Notes under the pieces: generated by a model
The model's database searches: none
The model's input: the letters and a program-made list of their open reading frames with translations, nothing else
Told to the model about the DNA's origin: nothing
Part shown: positions 48,226 through 61,180 of the stretch, in pieces
Layout of the letters: every line of letters begins with the position of its first letter
Numbering within the stretch: position 1 is the stretch's first letter
Origin: Ridgeia piscesae
Lineage: Eukaryota > Annelida > Polychaeta > Sabellida > Siboglinidae
Assembly (NCBI GenBank): GCA_025642075.2
Contig: JAODUO010000114.1
Span: forward strand, 1,372,001 to 1,436,000
DNA: 64,000 nucleotides
Direction: 5' to 3'
Position numbers and translations under genes: made by a program

Positions 48226-49362
48226 ACCAAACCTGTCTTACACTGGGGGCTGTCTTACACTAGGGGCCGTCTTACAATGGGGGCCGTCTTACAACGGGGG
48301 CTGTCTTACACTGGGGGCTGTCTTACACTGGGGGCCGTCTTACAATAGGGGCCGTCTTACAATGGGGGCCGTCTTACAATGGGGGCTGTCTTACACTGGG
48401 GGCTGTCTTACACTGGGGGCTGTCTTACACTAGGGGCCGTCTTACAATGGGGGCCGTCTTACACTGGGGGCTGTCTTACACTGGGGGCTGTCTTACAATG
48501 GGGGCTGTCTTACACTGGGGGCTGTCTTACAATAGGGGCTGTCTTACACTGGGGGCTGTCTTACAATGGGGGCTGTCTTACACTGGGGGCTGTCTTACAA
48601 TAGGGGCTGTCTTACACTGGGGGCTGTCTTACAATAGGGGCCGTCTTACAATGGGGGCCGTCTTACAATGGGGGCCGTCTTACAATGGGGGCTGTCTACG
48701 GGGCTGTCTTACACTGGGGGCTGTCTTACACTGGGGGCTGTCTTACACTGGGGGCCGTCTTACAATGGGGGCCGTCTTACAATGGGGGCCGTCTTACAAT
48801 GGGGGCTGTCTTACACTGGGGGCTGTCTTACACTGGGGGCTGTCTTACACTGGGGGCTGTCTTACAATGGGGGCCGTCTTACAACGGGGGCTGTCTTACA
48901 CTGGGGGCTGTCTTACACTAGGGGCCGTCTTACAATGGGGGCCGTCTTACACTGGGGGCTGTCTTACACTGGGGGCTGTCTTACACTAGGGGGCCGTCTT
49001 ACAATGGGGGCCGTCTTACAACGGGGGCTGTCTTACACTGGGGGCTGTCTTACACTGGGGGCTGTCTTACAATAGGGGCCGTCTTACAATGGGGGCCGTC
49101 TTACAACTGGGGGCTGTCTTACACTGGGGGCTGTCTTACACTGGGGGCTGTCTTACACTAGGGGCCGTCTTACAATGGGGGCCGTCTTACAACGGGGGCT
49201 GTCTTACACTGGGGGCTGTCTTACACTGGGGGCTGTCTTACACTAGGGGCCGTCTTACAATGGGGGCCGTCTTACAACGGAGGCTGTCTTACACTGGGGG
49301 CCGTCTTACAACGGAGGCTGTCTTACAACGGGGGCCGTCTTACACTGGGGGCCGCCTTACCA
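48226..49362. repeat. 17-bp minisatellite (about 66 copies), one G4-5 run per unit
   Basis: The unit gtcttacactgggggct has period 17 (48252, 48269), with variants in act/aat/aac and ggct/ggcc. Each unit carries ggggg or aggggc, so the plus strand has regularly spaced G runs that could form intermolecular or long-loop G-quadruplexes. Because 17 is not a multiple of three, reading frames rotate through the units. Confidence 0.95.
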
Positions 49363-49568
49363 CACCTTTCCTAGTCTTTGAAATCGTTAACATTTTATAT
49401 AATTACACTTTTAATCAGATATTTTATATAACACCATGAATTTGACAAGACACAAGGCAGATAGTTGTTACTAGTGAACCTGGTTACAAAACATGTCAAG
49501 ATGTTTGACATCAGATTAAATATGTGGAGTAAGAATCTTAAATGTTCAACAAATTGGTGCTTCGAAGA

Positions 49569-50393
49569 AATGATGAGGACAACAGAAGAAATGATGAGGA
49601 CAACAGAAGAAATGATGGGGACAACAGAAGAAATGATGAGGACAACAGAAGAAATGATGAGGACAACAGAAGAAATTATGGGGACAACAGAAGAAATGAT
49701 GGGGACAACAAAAGAAATGATGAGGACAACAGAAGAAATGATGGGGACAACAGAAGAAATGATGAGGACAACAGAAGAAATTATGGGGACAACAGAAGAA
49801 ATGTTGGGGACAACAGAAGAAATTATGGGTACAACAGAAGAAATGATGAGGACAACAGAAGAAATGATGAGGACAACAGAAGAAATGTTGGGGACAACAG
49901 AAGAAATTATGGGGACAACAGAAGAAATGATGAGGACAACAGAAGAAATTATGGGGACAACAGAAGAAATGATGAGGACAATAGAAGAAATGTTGGGGAC
50001 AACAGAAGAAATTATGGGGACAACAAAAGAAATGATGGGGACAACAAAAGAAATGATGGGGACAATAAAAGAAATTATGGGGACAACAGAAGAAATGATG
50101 AGGACAACAGAAGAAATGATGAGGACAACAGAAGAAATGATGAGGACAACAGAAGAAATTATGGGGACAACAGAAGAAATGATGAGGACAACAGAAGAAA
50201 TGTTGGGGACAACAGAAGAAATTATGGGGACAACAAAAGAAATGATGGGGACAACAAAAGAAATGATGGGGACAATAAAAGAAATTATGGGGACAACAGA
50301 AGAAATGATGGGGGCAACAGAAGAAATTATGGAGTCAACAGAATAAATGATGGGGACAACAGAAGAAATGATGGGGACAACGGAATTTAAGTG
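49569..50393. repeat. 21-bp minisatellite (about 39 copies)
   Basis: The plus unit is gaagaaatgatgaggacaac with one more base, period 21. Variants (attatgggg, atgttgggg) recur in a higher-order pattern. ORFs of about 290-336 codons in several frames are by-products of a stop-free unit divisible by three. Confidence 0.95.
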
Positions 50394-50683
50394 GAACACA
50401 CACAAGTCAGTAAAATTGTGATGGCGAATGGCGAAGCACGAATAAGTTGTGCATGGATTTTAACTGAAACCTAGAAGCAAAAAATTTATTAATGAATGAA
50501 TGAATCAATCAATCAGTAAGTCAATCAATCAATCAATCAGTTTTATTTTAACACGACATATCTCCACGAAGTATAATCAGGAGTGCTCACCTGCCAAACA
50601 AAGTAAAGTAATTAATCATAAGTAATTATACCTTGGTGAGAGAATAACACTGCTATAGAACAATGCTAGTGCTTCTGGTGTAA

Positions 50684-52850
50684 GACCACAGTAAGGGACA
50701 TCCGCCAGAAGTGTAAGACAACAGTAAGGGACATCCGCCAGAAGTGTAAGACCACAGTAAGGGACATCCGCCAGAAGTGTAAGACCACAGTAAGGGACAT
50801 CCGCCAGAAGTGTAAGACCACAGTAAGGGACATCCGCCAGAAGTGTAAGACCACAGTAAGGGACATCCGCCAGAAGTGTAAGACCACAGTAAGGGACATC
50901 CGCCAGAAGTGTAAGACCACAGTAAGGGACATCCGCCAGAAGTGTAAGACCACAGTAAGGGACATCCGCCAGAAGTGTAAGACCACAGTAAGGGACATCC
51001 GCCAGAAGTGTAAGACCACAGTAAGGGACATCCGCCAGAAGTGTAAGACCACAGTAAGGGACATCCGCCAGAAGTGTAAGACCACAGTAAGGGACATCCG
51101 CCAGAAGTGTAAGACCACAGTAAGGGACATCCGCCAGAAGTGTAAGACCCAGTAAGGGACATCCGCCAGAAGTGTAAGACCACAGTAAGGGACATCCGCC
51201 AGAAGTGTAAGACCACAGTAAGGGACATCCGCCAGAAGTGTAAGACCACAGTAAGGGACATCCGCCAGAAGTGTAAGACCACAGTAAGGGACATCCGCCA
51301 GAAGTGTAAGACCACAGTAAGGGACATCCGCCAGAAGTGTAAGACCACAGTAAGGGACATCCGCCAGAAGTGATAAGGGTCACCGCCAAAAGTAAGAACA
51401 GTAAGACATCCGCCAGAAGTGTAAGACCACAGTAAGGGACATCCGCCAGAAGTGTAAGACCACAGTAAGGGACATCCGCCAGAAGTGTAAGACCACAGTA
51501 AGGGAACCCAAAATGAACCACGTAAGGGACATCCGCAGAAGTGTAAGACCACAGTAAGGGACATCCGCCAGAAGTGTAAGACCACAGTAAGGGACATCCG
51601 CCAGAAGTGTAAGACCACAGTAAGGGACATCCGCCAGAAGTGTAAGACCACAGTAAGGGACATCCGCCAGAAGTGTAAGACCACAGTAAGGGACATCCGC
51701 CAGAAGTGTAAGACCACAGTAAGGGACATCCGCCAGAAGTGTAAGACCACAGTAAGGGACATCCGCCAGAAGTGTAAGACCACAGTAAGGGACATCCGCC
51801 AGAAGTGTAAGACCACAGTAAGGGACATCCGCCAGAAGTGTAAGACCACAGTAAGGGACATCCGCCAGAAGTGTAAGACCACAGTAAGGGACATCCGCCA
51901 GAAGTGTAAGACCACAGTAAGGGACATCCGCCAGAAGTGTAAGACCACAGTAAGGGACATCCGCCAGAAGTGTAAGACCACAGTAAGGGACATCCGCCAG
52001 AAGTGTAAGACCACAGTAAGGGACATCCGCCAGAAGTGTAAGACCACAGTAAGGGACATCCGCCAGAAGTGTAAGACCACAGTAAGGGACATCCGCCAGA
52101 AGTGTAAGACCACAGTAAGGGACATCCGCCAGAAGTGTAAGACCACAGTAAGGGACATCCGCCAGAAGTGTAAGACCACAGTAAGGGACATCCGCCAGAA
52201 GTGTAAGACCACAGTAAGGGACATCCGCCAGAAGTGTAAGACCACAGTAAGGGACATCCGCCAGAAGTGTAAGCCACGTAAGGGACATCCGCCAGAAGTG
52301 TAAGACCACAGTAAGGGACATCCGCCAGAAGTGTAAGACCACAGTAAGGGACATCCGCCAGAAGTGTAAGACCACAGTAAGGGACATCCGCCAGAAGTGT
52401 AAGACCACAGTAAGGGGACATCCGCCAGAAGTGTAAGACCACAGTAAGGGACATCCGCCAGAAGTGTAAGACCACAGTAAGGGACATCCGCCAGAAGTGT
52501 AAGACCACAGTAAGGGACATCCGCCAGAAGTGTAAGACCACAGTAAGGGACATCCGCCAGAAGTGTAAGACCCAGTAAGGGACATCCGCCAGAAGTGTAA
52601 GACCACGTAAGGGACATCCGCCAGAAGTGTAAGACCACGTAAGGGACATCCGCCAGAAGTGTAAGACCACGGTAAGGGACATCCGCCAGAAGTGTAAGAC
52701 CAGTAAGGGACATCCGCAAAGTGTAAGACCACGGTAAGGGACATCCGCCAGAAGTGTAAGACCACAGTAAGGGACATCGCCAGAAGTGTAAGACCACGTA
52801 AGGGACATCCGCCAGAAGTGGACCCAGAAGGGCATCCGCCAGAGTGTAGC
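50684..52850. repeat. 33-bp minisatellite (about 65 copies), very homogeneous centre, error-like edges
   Basis: The plus unit contains gtaagaccacagtaagggac then atccgccagaagt, period 33 (50763, 50796). Central copies are identical. A disrupted unit lies at 51370-51420 and another at 51505-51540, and small deletions become dense from 52560 to 52850. ORFs of up to about 750 codons on the minus strand are by-products. Confidence 0.95.
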
Positions 52851-52998
52851 CACAGACATCCCCAAGGCGCTATGTCAAAGTTGTCGGTAAACATCACGAC
52901 ACAATGAAGACCGCCACAACATCAGAACTGTGCACAAACATGCAAGGGCGTCACTGGTTTACTACAATTGCAAGTTCTTGTATAACAGCACAACAAAA

Positions 52999-53722
52999 AT
53001 GAACACCCACGCACACACACGACACGCACACGCCCACACGCACACGCACACGCACACGCACACGCCACGCACAGCACACGCAACCACGCACACGCACACG
53101 CACACGCACACGCACACGACACGCACACGCACACGCACGCACCACGCACACGCACACGCACACGCACACGCACACGCACACGCCCCGCACACGCACACGC
53201 ACACGCACACGCACACGCACACGCACACGCACACGCACACGCACACGCACACGCACACGCACACGCACACGCACACGCACACGCACACGCACACGCACAC
53301 GCACACACGCACACGCACACGCACACGCACACGCACACGCACACGCACACGCACACGCACACGCACACGCACCGCACACGCACACGCACACGCACACGCA
53401 CACGCACACGCACACGCACACGCACACACCCCCACACGCCACACGCACACGCACACGCACACGCACACGCACACGCACACGCACACGCACACGCACACGC
53501 ACACGCACACGCACACGCACACGCACACGCACACGCACACGCACACGCACACGCACACGCACACGCACACGCACACGCACACGCACACGCACACGCACAC
53601 GCACACGCACACGCACACGCACACGCACACGCACACGCACACGCACACGCACACGCACACGCACACGCACACGCACACGCACACGCACACGCACACGCAC
53701 ACGCAACGCACACGCACGCACT
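52999..53722. repeat. (ACACGC)n hexanucleotide satellite
   Basis: About 720 bp of cacacgcacacgcacacg, with small interruptions near 53070, 53120, 53185, 53370 and 53430. It is alternating purine-pyrimidine, so Z-DNA-prone. It is not a known telomere motif. Confidence 0.96.
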
Positions 53723-53756
53723 TCACACGACACGTTCAGTCATCGCCACAGGCGCA

Positions 53757-54145
53757 TACGACACTCATCGTACAGACTCAGTAATCGCACGCTGTATCGC
53801 CACTGCTCTCACACAGACCGACATACAGAGGTCGTAGTTATCGACACCTACACGCTAATTTATTACGTTATTACGACCACTGTCACAAACGATTGCAGAC
53901 GTGTGTAATATCACGTCCTGTTTCAGGCATTGGTTACATGTCACTCGCCAGAGGGCGCTACATATCTCATCGTAATGACTCAGTAATCGCACGCTGTATG
54001 GCGCCACTTCTCTCACACAGAACCGTAATACAGAGGGTCGTAGTTATAGACCCTACAGTGGGCCTATTTATTATTATTACGACCACTTCCTCGTTGCAGA
54101 CGTGATGTAATTCACGTCTGTTTCGCTCATGGCTCTCCACAGGTG
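53757..54145. repeat. Tandem duplication, about 202-bp spacing
   Basis: actcagtaatcgcacgctgt begins at 53776 and again at 53978. It is followed in both copies by ctcacacaga, a gtcgtagttat phrase, attacgaccact and gcagacgtg. Copies differ by many small indels. Confidence 0.85.
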
Positions 54146-56195
54146 CCGCTTCGAGGTATAGTTTTGTATAAGTAAAATAACTTACATAATAAATAAATAT
54201 AATAAATCGTTTGATTTAAAATGTCCGTATGATACATACAAAACAGTATTGAGATTTGTTATAACCTGCTCCCACGGTGGCGCTCTGTGGAGTTCTTCAA
54301 TATTTATTTGAAGCGAATGAACAGATATAGGGTGGTGATGCACTTACATTGTCCCACGCTGAGCGTGTTAACATATCGTAGATCAGTCAATTCTCACGGG
54401 GCTCGGTAAGCTAGCAGGAAAATCTGACTACAAACGCATCGTAACCTCAGATGGCATCAGTTGATTTACGCGGCATTTAATATTATATCATATGTGTTTG
54501 GGTTGTCTACAATATGCTAATACGCTAATTTTGGAAAATCATAAGTGCATCTCCTCTCAGTTGACGATCTCCTCTAGTCGCAACTAAGTACATTCTTTGC
54601 CTTGAAACATTTGCTGTGACATACCGATGCATTAATACAAAGGAATTTATTTAGAAACACTTACTTTTTCAGGGACACATAAAATTGCGCAACAAGTTCC
54701 ACAACTTAAAAATTGGTTCCAATCCTTTATATAAACAAACAACATGCTCAAGAGTGCAATTAACCGATTAGCCCGATTAAGGGTATCCAGTAATCTCCGT
54801 CACAACGGGATGGCGTCTCTCATTTTAAAAGAATGGCTTTCACAGTATATGGACAAATCGTTGATGATTTCTAATCATCCAATGTCAAATACGTCAAAGT
54901 ATAATTTCACAACGAAATTGCTGTAATCATTCTTTTAAATAAATAGCGTCTAACGGTCGTCTCCCTCTTTATCATCTATCACAAATATGAAGTAAATTGA
55001 CTAACATCCTTCAAAAATTATCGAAATGATACAATCTTCTTGACTTCATACTCGTAGCTTTCGATTTTATCTTGTCATTCGACATCGATACACCAATGGG
55101 TGGCGCTGATTTCGTGATTCGTCCGTATTCAGCAAGAACACTGTTTTCATTTGCATATTCTATTTATCTAATGTATGTCATCATTATTTATGGCATCATT
55201 TTATCACAAGTAAATGTTTTGAATGTATAAGTTGCTAGGGAACTTCATCGACACGAATTTAGGTCGTAGCCAAAACGATTAAGAACCTTTATGCCAAACA
55301 GTTTGACAGAATCAAATGTATTAATCGCAAACGATGCAGTATAATGTGTATTCAGCTTATCGGCATATACATTTATTCCATTTAATTTTAATTTAACTAA
55401 TATTTTACTTGTGCTTGTTAGGTATAAACATTATATACGAGATTACTTGTTTTATTCATCACAACAATTAATTACGATGTGTTGGTTCCATGAGAGTAAA
55501 CAGTATCGACGAATGGGATAAGTAAGAATACATAGCAGTATCGATGCCTCGCAGTATCGAGTGAAACGATAGTATACCATTGATAGAACTGACAGTAACT
55601 GTTATCGCCGACAGTACGCCGAATTATATATAACAGTGACAGTTGCAAAGAACTACCTGCATCACTGAATAAAAAGAATCGAGCTGTCATAGCTTCATGT
55701 TGTAACGTTACTTGTTATTCGAACTGATCTCAACAAACATCGGCCATCCTAGTGTCAGGCAAAGATTCACCATTTTGAATAAAAGAAAAGCCACAACACG
55801 GCAAATCCAAAAGTTTTGTTTTTTGCTTGCTTTTACTTTTCATGTGTATCGATAATTCGTGGATATTATAATATTATATAATTATGACACTACCTAGTAG
55901 TGGTGTCACGGAACAATTATCCCCATGCATCAGTTACACCAAGTAAACAGACTCCTTGGAGAGCTGCTCTCTGAGTTCTGGTGTCTCTGTGTCGTTTACA
56001 TCACGAACGTTGTGTGACGAGGAGACTGCTGATATTCCGATCTTTTTGTCGTCCGACTATCGATACTTCCTTATGCTATTTGCGATAACTATTGATATTT
56101 AAACTTATTATTGAACTTACAATACAAACGTATATGGCTAGTTCGGTGTATTCATGGTTACGTGCATTTCGTCCGGTTTGTATTTTTATAGACAT
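54146..56195. other. Unique AT-rich intergenic sequence, nothing recognised
   Basis: About 2 kb without satellites. Short ORFs (for example 54744-54926 plus, 55472-55690 minus) show no domain. No RNA gene was recognised. Confidence 0.5.
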
Positions 56196-56196
56196 T

Positions 56197-56345
56197 GCAA
56201 CCTCAATAATCCGGACCCCGAAAATCCGTACTAGCCTGATTATCCGGAACGGTCGTCATTTCTTGGGAATGATACTTCCAAACGCTAAAATACAATAAAA
56301 TGATTCGGGTTTTTTCTTCGGAAAAATCGTTAATCCGGACATATA
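56197..56345. mobile_element. Possible pogo/Tigger-like DNA-transposon terminus (fragment)
   Basis: gcaacctcaataatccggac, then gattatccggaacgg and cgttaatccggacat, resemble the aacctcgattatccggac termini of pogo/Tigger-type Tc1/mariner elements. A second end and target-site duplication were not found and no transposase ORF is present. Confidence 0.35.
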
Positions 56346-56687
56346 TGCGCGTCCGAAACAAGAGGAGTTTGCGTTAAATACAAAACTAGCCGAGTTCCCA
56401 GCGAAGCTTGGGGAAAGCCAGTCAACCGCGCTAAAACGTTCGAAAATTGCAATACGTTTTTTTCCGGGGTGTCCCAAATGTAGGTCGCGCGTCCACGTCA
56501 TGACGAAATAAAAATGTTAGCACTTTAGAATGTTGAGTAACCAAAGTTTTCCATTTGGTCGAAATTAGAAAAATCTTATTTCGACGAACCATCCATGAGG
56601 GCCAGCTAGGTCACAGGCAAAATGTCAGCTCGATACATGCAAAACCGACACGAAGATGTTGTTCCATAAACAAACAAACAAACAAAT

Positions 56688-56722
<35 letters not shown>

Positions 56723-57030
56723 AACAGAGAACACAGTTTTATAATAATAATAATAATAATTTATAGACATATATACGCATGTGATTGGGGCATGAAAACT
56801 CAAGTAAATCAAAACGTATATAGGCCTACGTTTCTAAACATGCCTGCAGCTGGATAATTATGACAGTCTTACATTTATGACAGTCTTACATTTATGACAG
56901 TTTACTGGATATTTATGACAGTCTTACATCTATGACTGTCTTACATATGAAAACGCCAGAAAATGTGCATATCGTGACAACAACTATAAGGATTGATAAT
57001 CTTCATATAAACATGTTTATTTATTATAAA
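56346..57030. other. Unique sequence with small repeats
   Basis: Contains an aac trinucleotide run (56690-56722), an ata run (56741-56760) and four copies of tatgacagtcttacat at 56860-56946. No gene was recognised. Confidence 0.5.
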
Positions 57031-57034
57031 TTCA

Positions 57035-57035
<1 letters not shown>

Positions 57036-57077
<42 letters not shown>

Positions 57078-57079
57078 AC

Positions 57080-57115
<36 letters not shown>

Positions 57116-57236
57116 TGTATACGTATTGAAAAAAATATAAATAAAATATATAATATATATATAATATAGTAGTGATAGTATGTTTTATGTAGTTTATGAT
57201 ATGATATGTATGTACGTAGTACTTGTATTATATATA

Positions 57237-57275
<39 letters not shown>

Positions 57276-57290
57276 ATGTGTGTAGTGTTT
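57036..57290. repeat. (TA)n microsatellite blocks
   Basis: TA runs at 57036-57072, 57079-57113 and 57236-57270 with degenerate at-rich spacers. Confidence 0.93.
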
Positions 57291-57363
57291 TGTGTGTGTG
57301 TGTGTGTTTTGTTTTGTGTGTGTTGTGTGTGTGTGTGTGTGCGTTTGTACGTATATAATATGA

Positions 57364-57680
57364 ACGTATGTACGTATGTATGTACGTACGTATATACAAA
57401 ATTATGTATGTATATACGTATGTATTTATATATGTATATCTTTGTATATATGTATGTATATATGTATGTATGTATGTATGTATTTATGTATGTATGTATG
57501 TATGTATGTATGTATGTATGTATGTATGTATGTATGTATGTATGTATGTATGTATGTATGTATGTATGTATGTATGTATGTATGTATGTATGTATGTATG
57601 TATGTATGTATGTATGAATGTATGTATGTATGTATGTATGTATGTATGTATGTATGTATGTATGTGTGTGTGTGTGTATA
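57364..57680. repeat. (TATG)n tetranucleotide satellite
   Basis: About 230 bp of near-perfect tatgtatgtatgtatg, preceded by degenerate tatgtacg units. Tyr-Val-Cys-Met ORFs are by-products. Confidence 0.96.
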
Positions 57681-58029
57681 TACGCATGTATATATGTGTA
57701 TATTCGAACGTGCGTATGTCTGATAAAAGACATTTACAAAAGGTAAAATTACATCTGAAGGATTGTTCACATATTTATCTAAAGTTAGGTATAGGTTATC
57801 AGACCAAGGATTCGACAACGGTTGTAATTACTGTAGCAAGGAAACATCAACGATTCCATGCTCGCTTCACACTAATTCTGGCAAATCAACACAAGTCGTA
57901 CAAAATGGCGGTCATTAGGAACTGCGCGACTGAGTGGCAAAAACTGAAATTAATTAGTTCTGTTCTGCCATTTAAGTTAGTGTTCATGGATTTCAGTTAG
58001 CAGAATCGATAGCATCTTGACAGTATGAA

Positions 58030-58690
58030 ATTAATCATTTGCAGGTGACCGTCCTGATTTGTGTCGTTGCAGCGACGCCGGAATAGTCGTCAATTTTGGC
58101 GCGCTGCTCACACGAATGTAGCAGACGACAATGGGGGTCGTTCTGCGGATTAGTCTGACAAGTGAAACATGGCGTTAGCTGTGATTAGTGGCTGGGAATC
58201 CTAACGAAACTAATTAGTGACTGTGGCCGTCGGTCGTCTGACGGGTGCCGGTAAGGGGAAGTTCGAGTCGTTACCTGAGACCGCGGTTAAATATGTATGA
58301 ACGACCAGCCCGTCTGAACGTCAGCCGCAGCCGAAGCTTGCGAGACATCGTCGCTCGAAGATCAACAACACCGCGGACATTTTGTCATCCGGCCAACGCG
58401 AGGTGATCTCATTTAACTGACGTCAAGTCGACGACAGGACGGTCTGCTGGCACAATCTGTCTTTGATTGTTACTTCCTGAAGACCTCGCCGATGTGATTG
58501 ATTCGGATCGCCGCTTAAATAATGGATTAAAGTGAGAAATGTTAAGCTGTCATTGGCGAAATAATACGTGGTTTCATCGGCGTTCTAAAGTCGGCGAATT
58601 TCCAGTGGTTGACATATTTGCCAAAAGTGGACAATCTAATAAGACTTGGGAGGTAATAAGTGTGTCTGTGAGCAGTCACGTGACATGAGT
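58030..58690. promoter_or_regulatory. CpG-rich, repeat-free segment with clustered transcription-factor-like sites
   Basis: In contrast to surrounding satellites and AT-rich DNA, this stretch is rich in CpG and free of repeats. It holds TAATTAG at 58211-58217 (homeodomain core), two further ggattag/tgattag words, an exact CRE TGACGTCA at 58418-58425 and ctttgattg at 58461 (TCF/LEF-like). No ORF fits a gene. It could be an enhancer or the promoter of an unseen gene. Inference from composition and motifs only. Confidence 0.35.
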
Positions 58691-59150
58691 CGGTGGCACT
58701 AGCACAATATTAGCACAACCTATTTACAACACCGACTTATAACGGATTTAATTATTACGCTACCAAAATATGTAGAACATGAACATACTTTGATACATTA
58801 ATAAAAACACCTATTCATATATAATAAATATTGTTACAACTTTTATTGTAACTATTATACATGTCTTTGTAGGAAATATTGTTGATTCACATTGTATGAT
58901 TTTGTAATTGTTTGTTTTTGTTGGTGCATTATATTGCAATAACTATACGGTATCAGCGCACTCACAGAGCACTTATTTAATTTGGCCTATTAAATATATG
59001 TGCATACGCCTGATATGTGCACGTCTTCAATGAAAACGGGACATCATCACCAGTCAATGAAAGCGTTTATATTTGGATGAACTGTAGCAATGTGGAGTGA
59101 CCGAAATTGTTCAACTTTCGAAATAACAGCAATAAGATAGGATCCAGATT
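58691..59150. other. AT-rich unique sequence
   Basis: Nothing recognised. Confidence 0.5.
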
Positions 59151-60040
59151 TTTCGAATAAGAATCCGATGTTCGAAACACTACGCTTTGGCGCATTACGC
59201 ATACAAGCGTTTCTCGGCGCATCCAACGTCACACAACCAGGACGAGACGTCTCTAGTTCTCTGGAGCGGCTCAGCTGGCGGGTATTGTTGGCGACTGTGG
59301 CTTGGCGCGTGTCACAACAGAATAGACAAACCCCTACTTGTCATCCTCATTGTCCGATGTAGCAATTATTGGCGACTGACACGTGGCTATGACGCTATTC
59401 GCGCGCCGTGTCACATTACAGAAAATCCAGGAAACAGACGAATGCATGCGCGCGCACAGCGGTCACGTGACACTCAACGTGCAGTCGACGTGCTGTAACT
59501 TTTTTGGGTAGAGAAACGCTTACGATTCTAGAACTAAGACTTAGACTGCGTCCATATGTCACTGCGTTGTTACATAACGTAAACGTGTCTCTGTCTGCAT
59601 TCTTCGTTTTCTGAGATGTCTCGAGCACTTAGCTCATCTGTGCGAAGGGGGATTAATGCGTCAGGCCAACCGCAAACACGATTTCTCCAGGGGAATTACG
59701 CAACGCCATTAACGCGGTACAGAAATTGTCCTAGTCTGAGGCGTGTTGCGGTCCTGACCGGAAGTGCACGTGTCCACCGCCTCGACAGGTGACAACGCTG
59801 CGAGGACATTGCCTGCTCAGTGACAGGAACGAGAAGACGACAATGTCCATTAGTGTGTGGTAGCCACGCCGGTATTGGCGGAAGCTGGACTTGTGTATGT
59901 CGAAAACATCGCGTGGCCGAAGGTGCACTTGCAGACTTACGCACGTCAGCACAAACCCGCTGTGTCGGCCGGTGTTCAGATGGAGCCGGATGTGTTATCT
60001 GTAGCACCACAACGGACACGTAGAAAGTAGTGTTTCTTCA
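59151..60040. other. CpG-rich unique sequence without a supported gene
   Basis: Overlapping ORFs on both strands (for example 59696-60019 minus, 59187-59498 plus) are open mainly because of GC content. None has a recognised domain or convincing splice frame. It could be regulatory or part of a gene beyond recognition. Confidence 0.4.
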
Positions 60041-60218
60041 AACTGTCGTGAAACTATCCCGTTGATGTGACTCTGTTTTATAGCATACACATCTAATGCA
60101 AATTAGCATGTGGGCTAACTACATGGTTTTTATTAGTAGTAGTTTTGTTTACAAATACGGTATAATCATACTAAATATCTGCATATGTAGTTTTAGCTAC
60201 ACACATAGCTACTCATGT

Positions 60219-60290
<72 letters not shown>

Positions 60291-60301
60291 ATATATATAT
60301 A
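60219..60301. repeat. (TA)n microsatellite
   Basis: About 40 TA dinucleotides with one phase slip. Confidence 0.96.
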
Positions 60302-60429
60302 TGCAGCTACACATACATATAAACGCACAGCTACCTAATCGCAGAGTTACACACAAAGCTACATTAACACAGAGTAAACATGACTACACACACATTATCA
60401 ACATCTACGCACATTTTACACATAGTTCT

Positions 60430-60662
60430 ACATATAATACACACACATCGTTACACACACAGCTATACACATAGCTATATTCATAGCTACATACGTAGCT
60501 ACACACATAGCTACATACACAGCTACATGCACAGCTACACACACAGCTACATACGTAGCTACACACACAGCCACACACACAGCTACACACACAACTACAC
60601 ATACAGCTACACACACAACTACACACACAGCTACACACACAACTACACACACAGCTACACAT
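60430..60662. repeat. ~12-bp repeat agctacacacac
   Basis: agctacacacac with agctacatacgt and aactacacacac variants; the copies carry agct palindromes at about 12-bp spacing. Degenerate copies start near 60185. Confidence 0.85.
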
Positions 60663-60739
60663 CGCCCATTTGCTCTATAATATTTCCCGTTTCGTAACCA
60701 CCCTGCCATCTCACGTTACCGCTGCAAACCCGTGTCCCG

Positions 60740-61180
60740 TATTCCCGCTCCTGCGCTGCGTCCGTCAACCCCAGATATTATGTTCCCGTCGTCTTCCCGA
60801 TTCCCTTGATGCGGGCGGCACCCCCAACCCCCGGTGCCCGCAGTCCTCCCTGTACCAGGCTCGATGGGTTTCCCGGCGGTACCGAGTCCCGGTGTCCGCA
60901 TTTATCGGAGCCGGAAACTCTCCGGGGATTTACGAGCTGCCCGGCGAGCTCTTTATGACAATCTTAATAAAATATTTATTAGTCATTTGCTGCCGTGCGC
61001 CCGGTGCCGACAAGACTGTCGACAGGTGGCCCGGCCCAGTCCTCCCGTCCCCCGTTTGTTTTATTTCCTCGTAGTCGGCGAGGTTTACGAGTCAAGGGTT
61101 GTCGCTCGCCCAACAGTCTGGAGTCGGTCTTTCGTCGTGAACGTCGTGGGAAGACGGCGCTCGTTTCGTATGATATCTCC
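60740..61180. other. GC-rich segment interrupted by an AT-rich core
   Basis: GC-rich flanks (for example ggcggcacccccaacccccg and gtggcccggcccagtcctcc) surround an abrupt AT core at about 60955-60990 (acaatcttaataaaatattt). No gene was recognised. The AT core in a CpG-rich setting resembles conserved non-coding elements, which cannot be tested here. Confidence 0.35.

Noticed and set aside
49395..50405. ORFs of 282-336 codons in the 21-bp array
   Set aside because: Stop-free unit divisible by three, open in several frames on both strands, without domain or splice signals.
50616..52897. Minus-strand ORFs of 505-749 codons in the 33-bp array
   Set aside because: The unit is 33 bp and stop-free in several frames, so all overlapping frames stay open. 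No domain, no start context, no splice support; by-product of the satellite.
52999..53722. Telomeric repeat
   Set aside because: ACACGC does not match TTAGGG-type or other well-known telomere motifs and lies internally between unique sequences.
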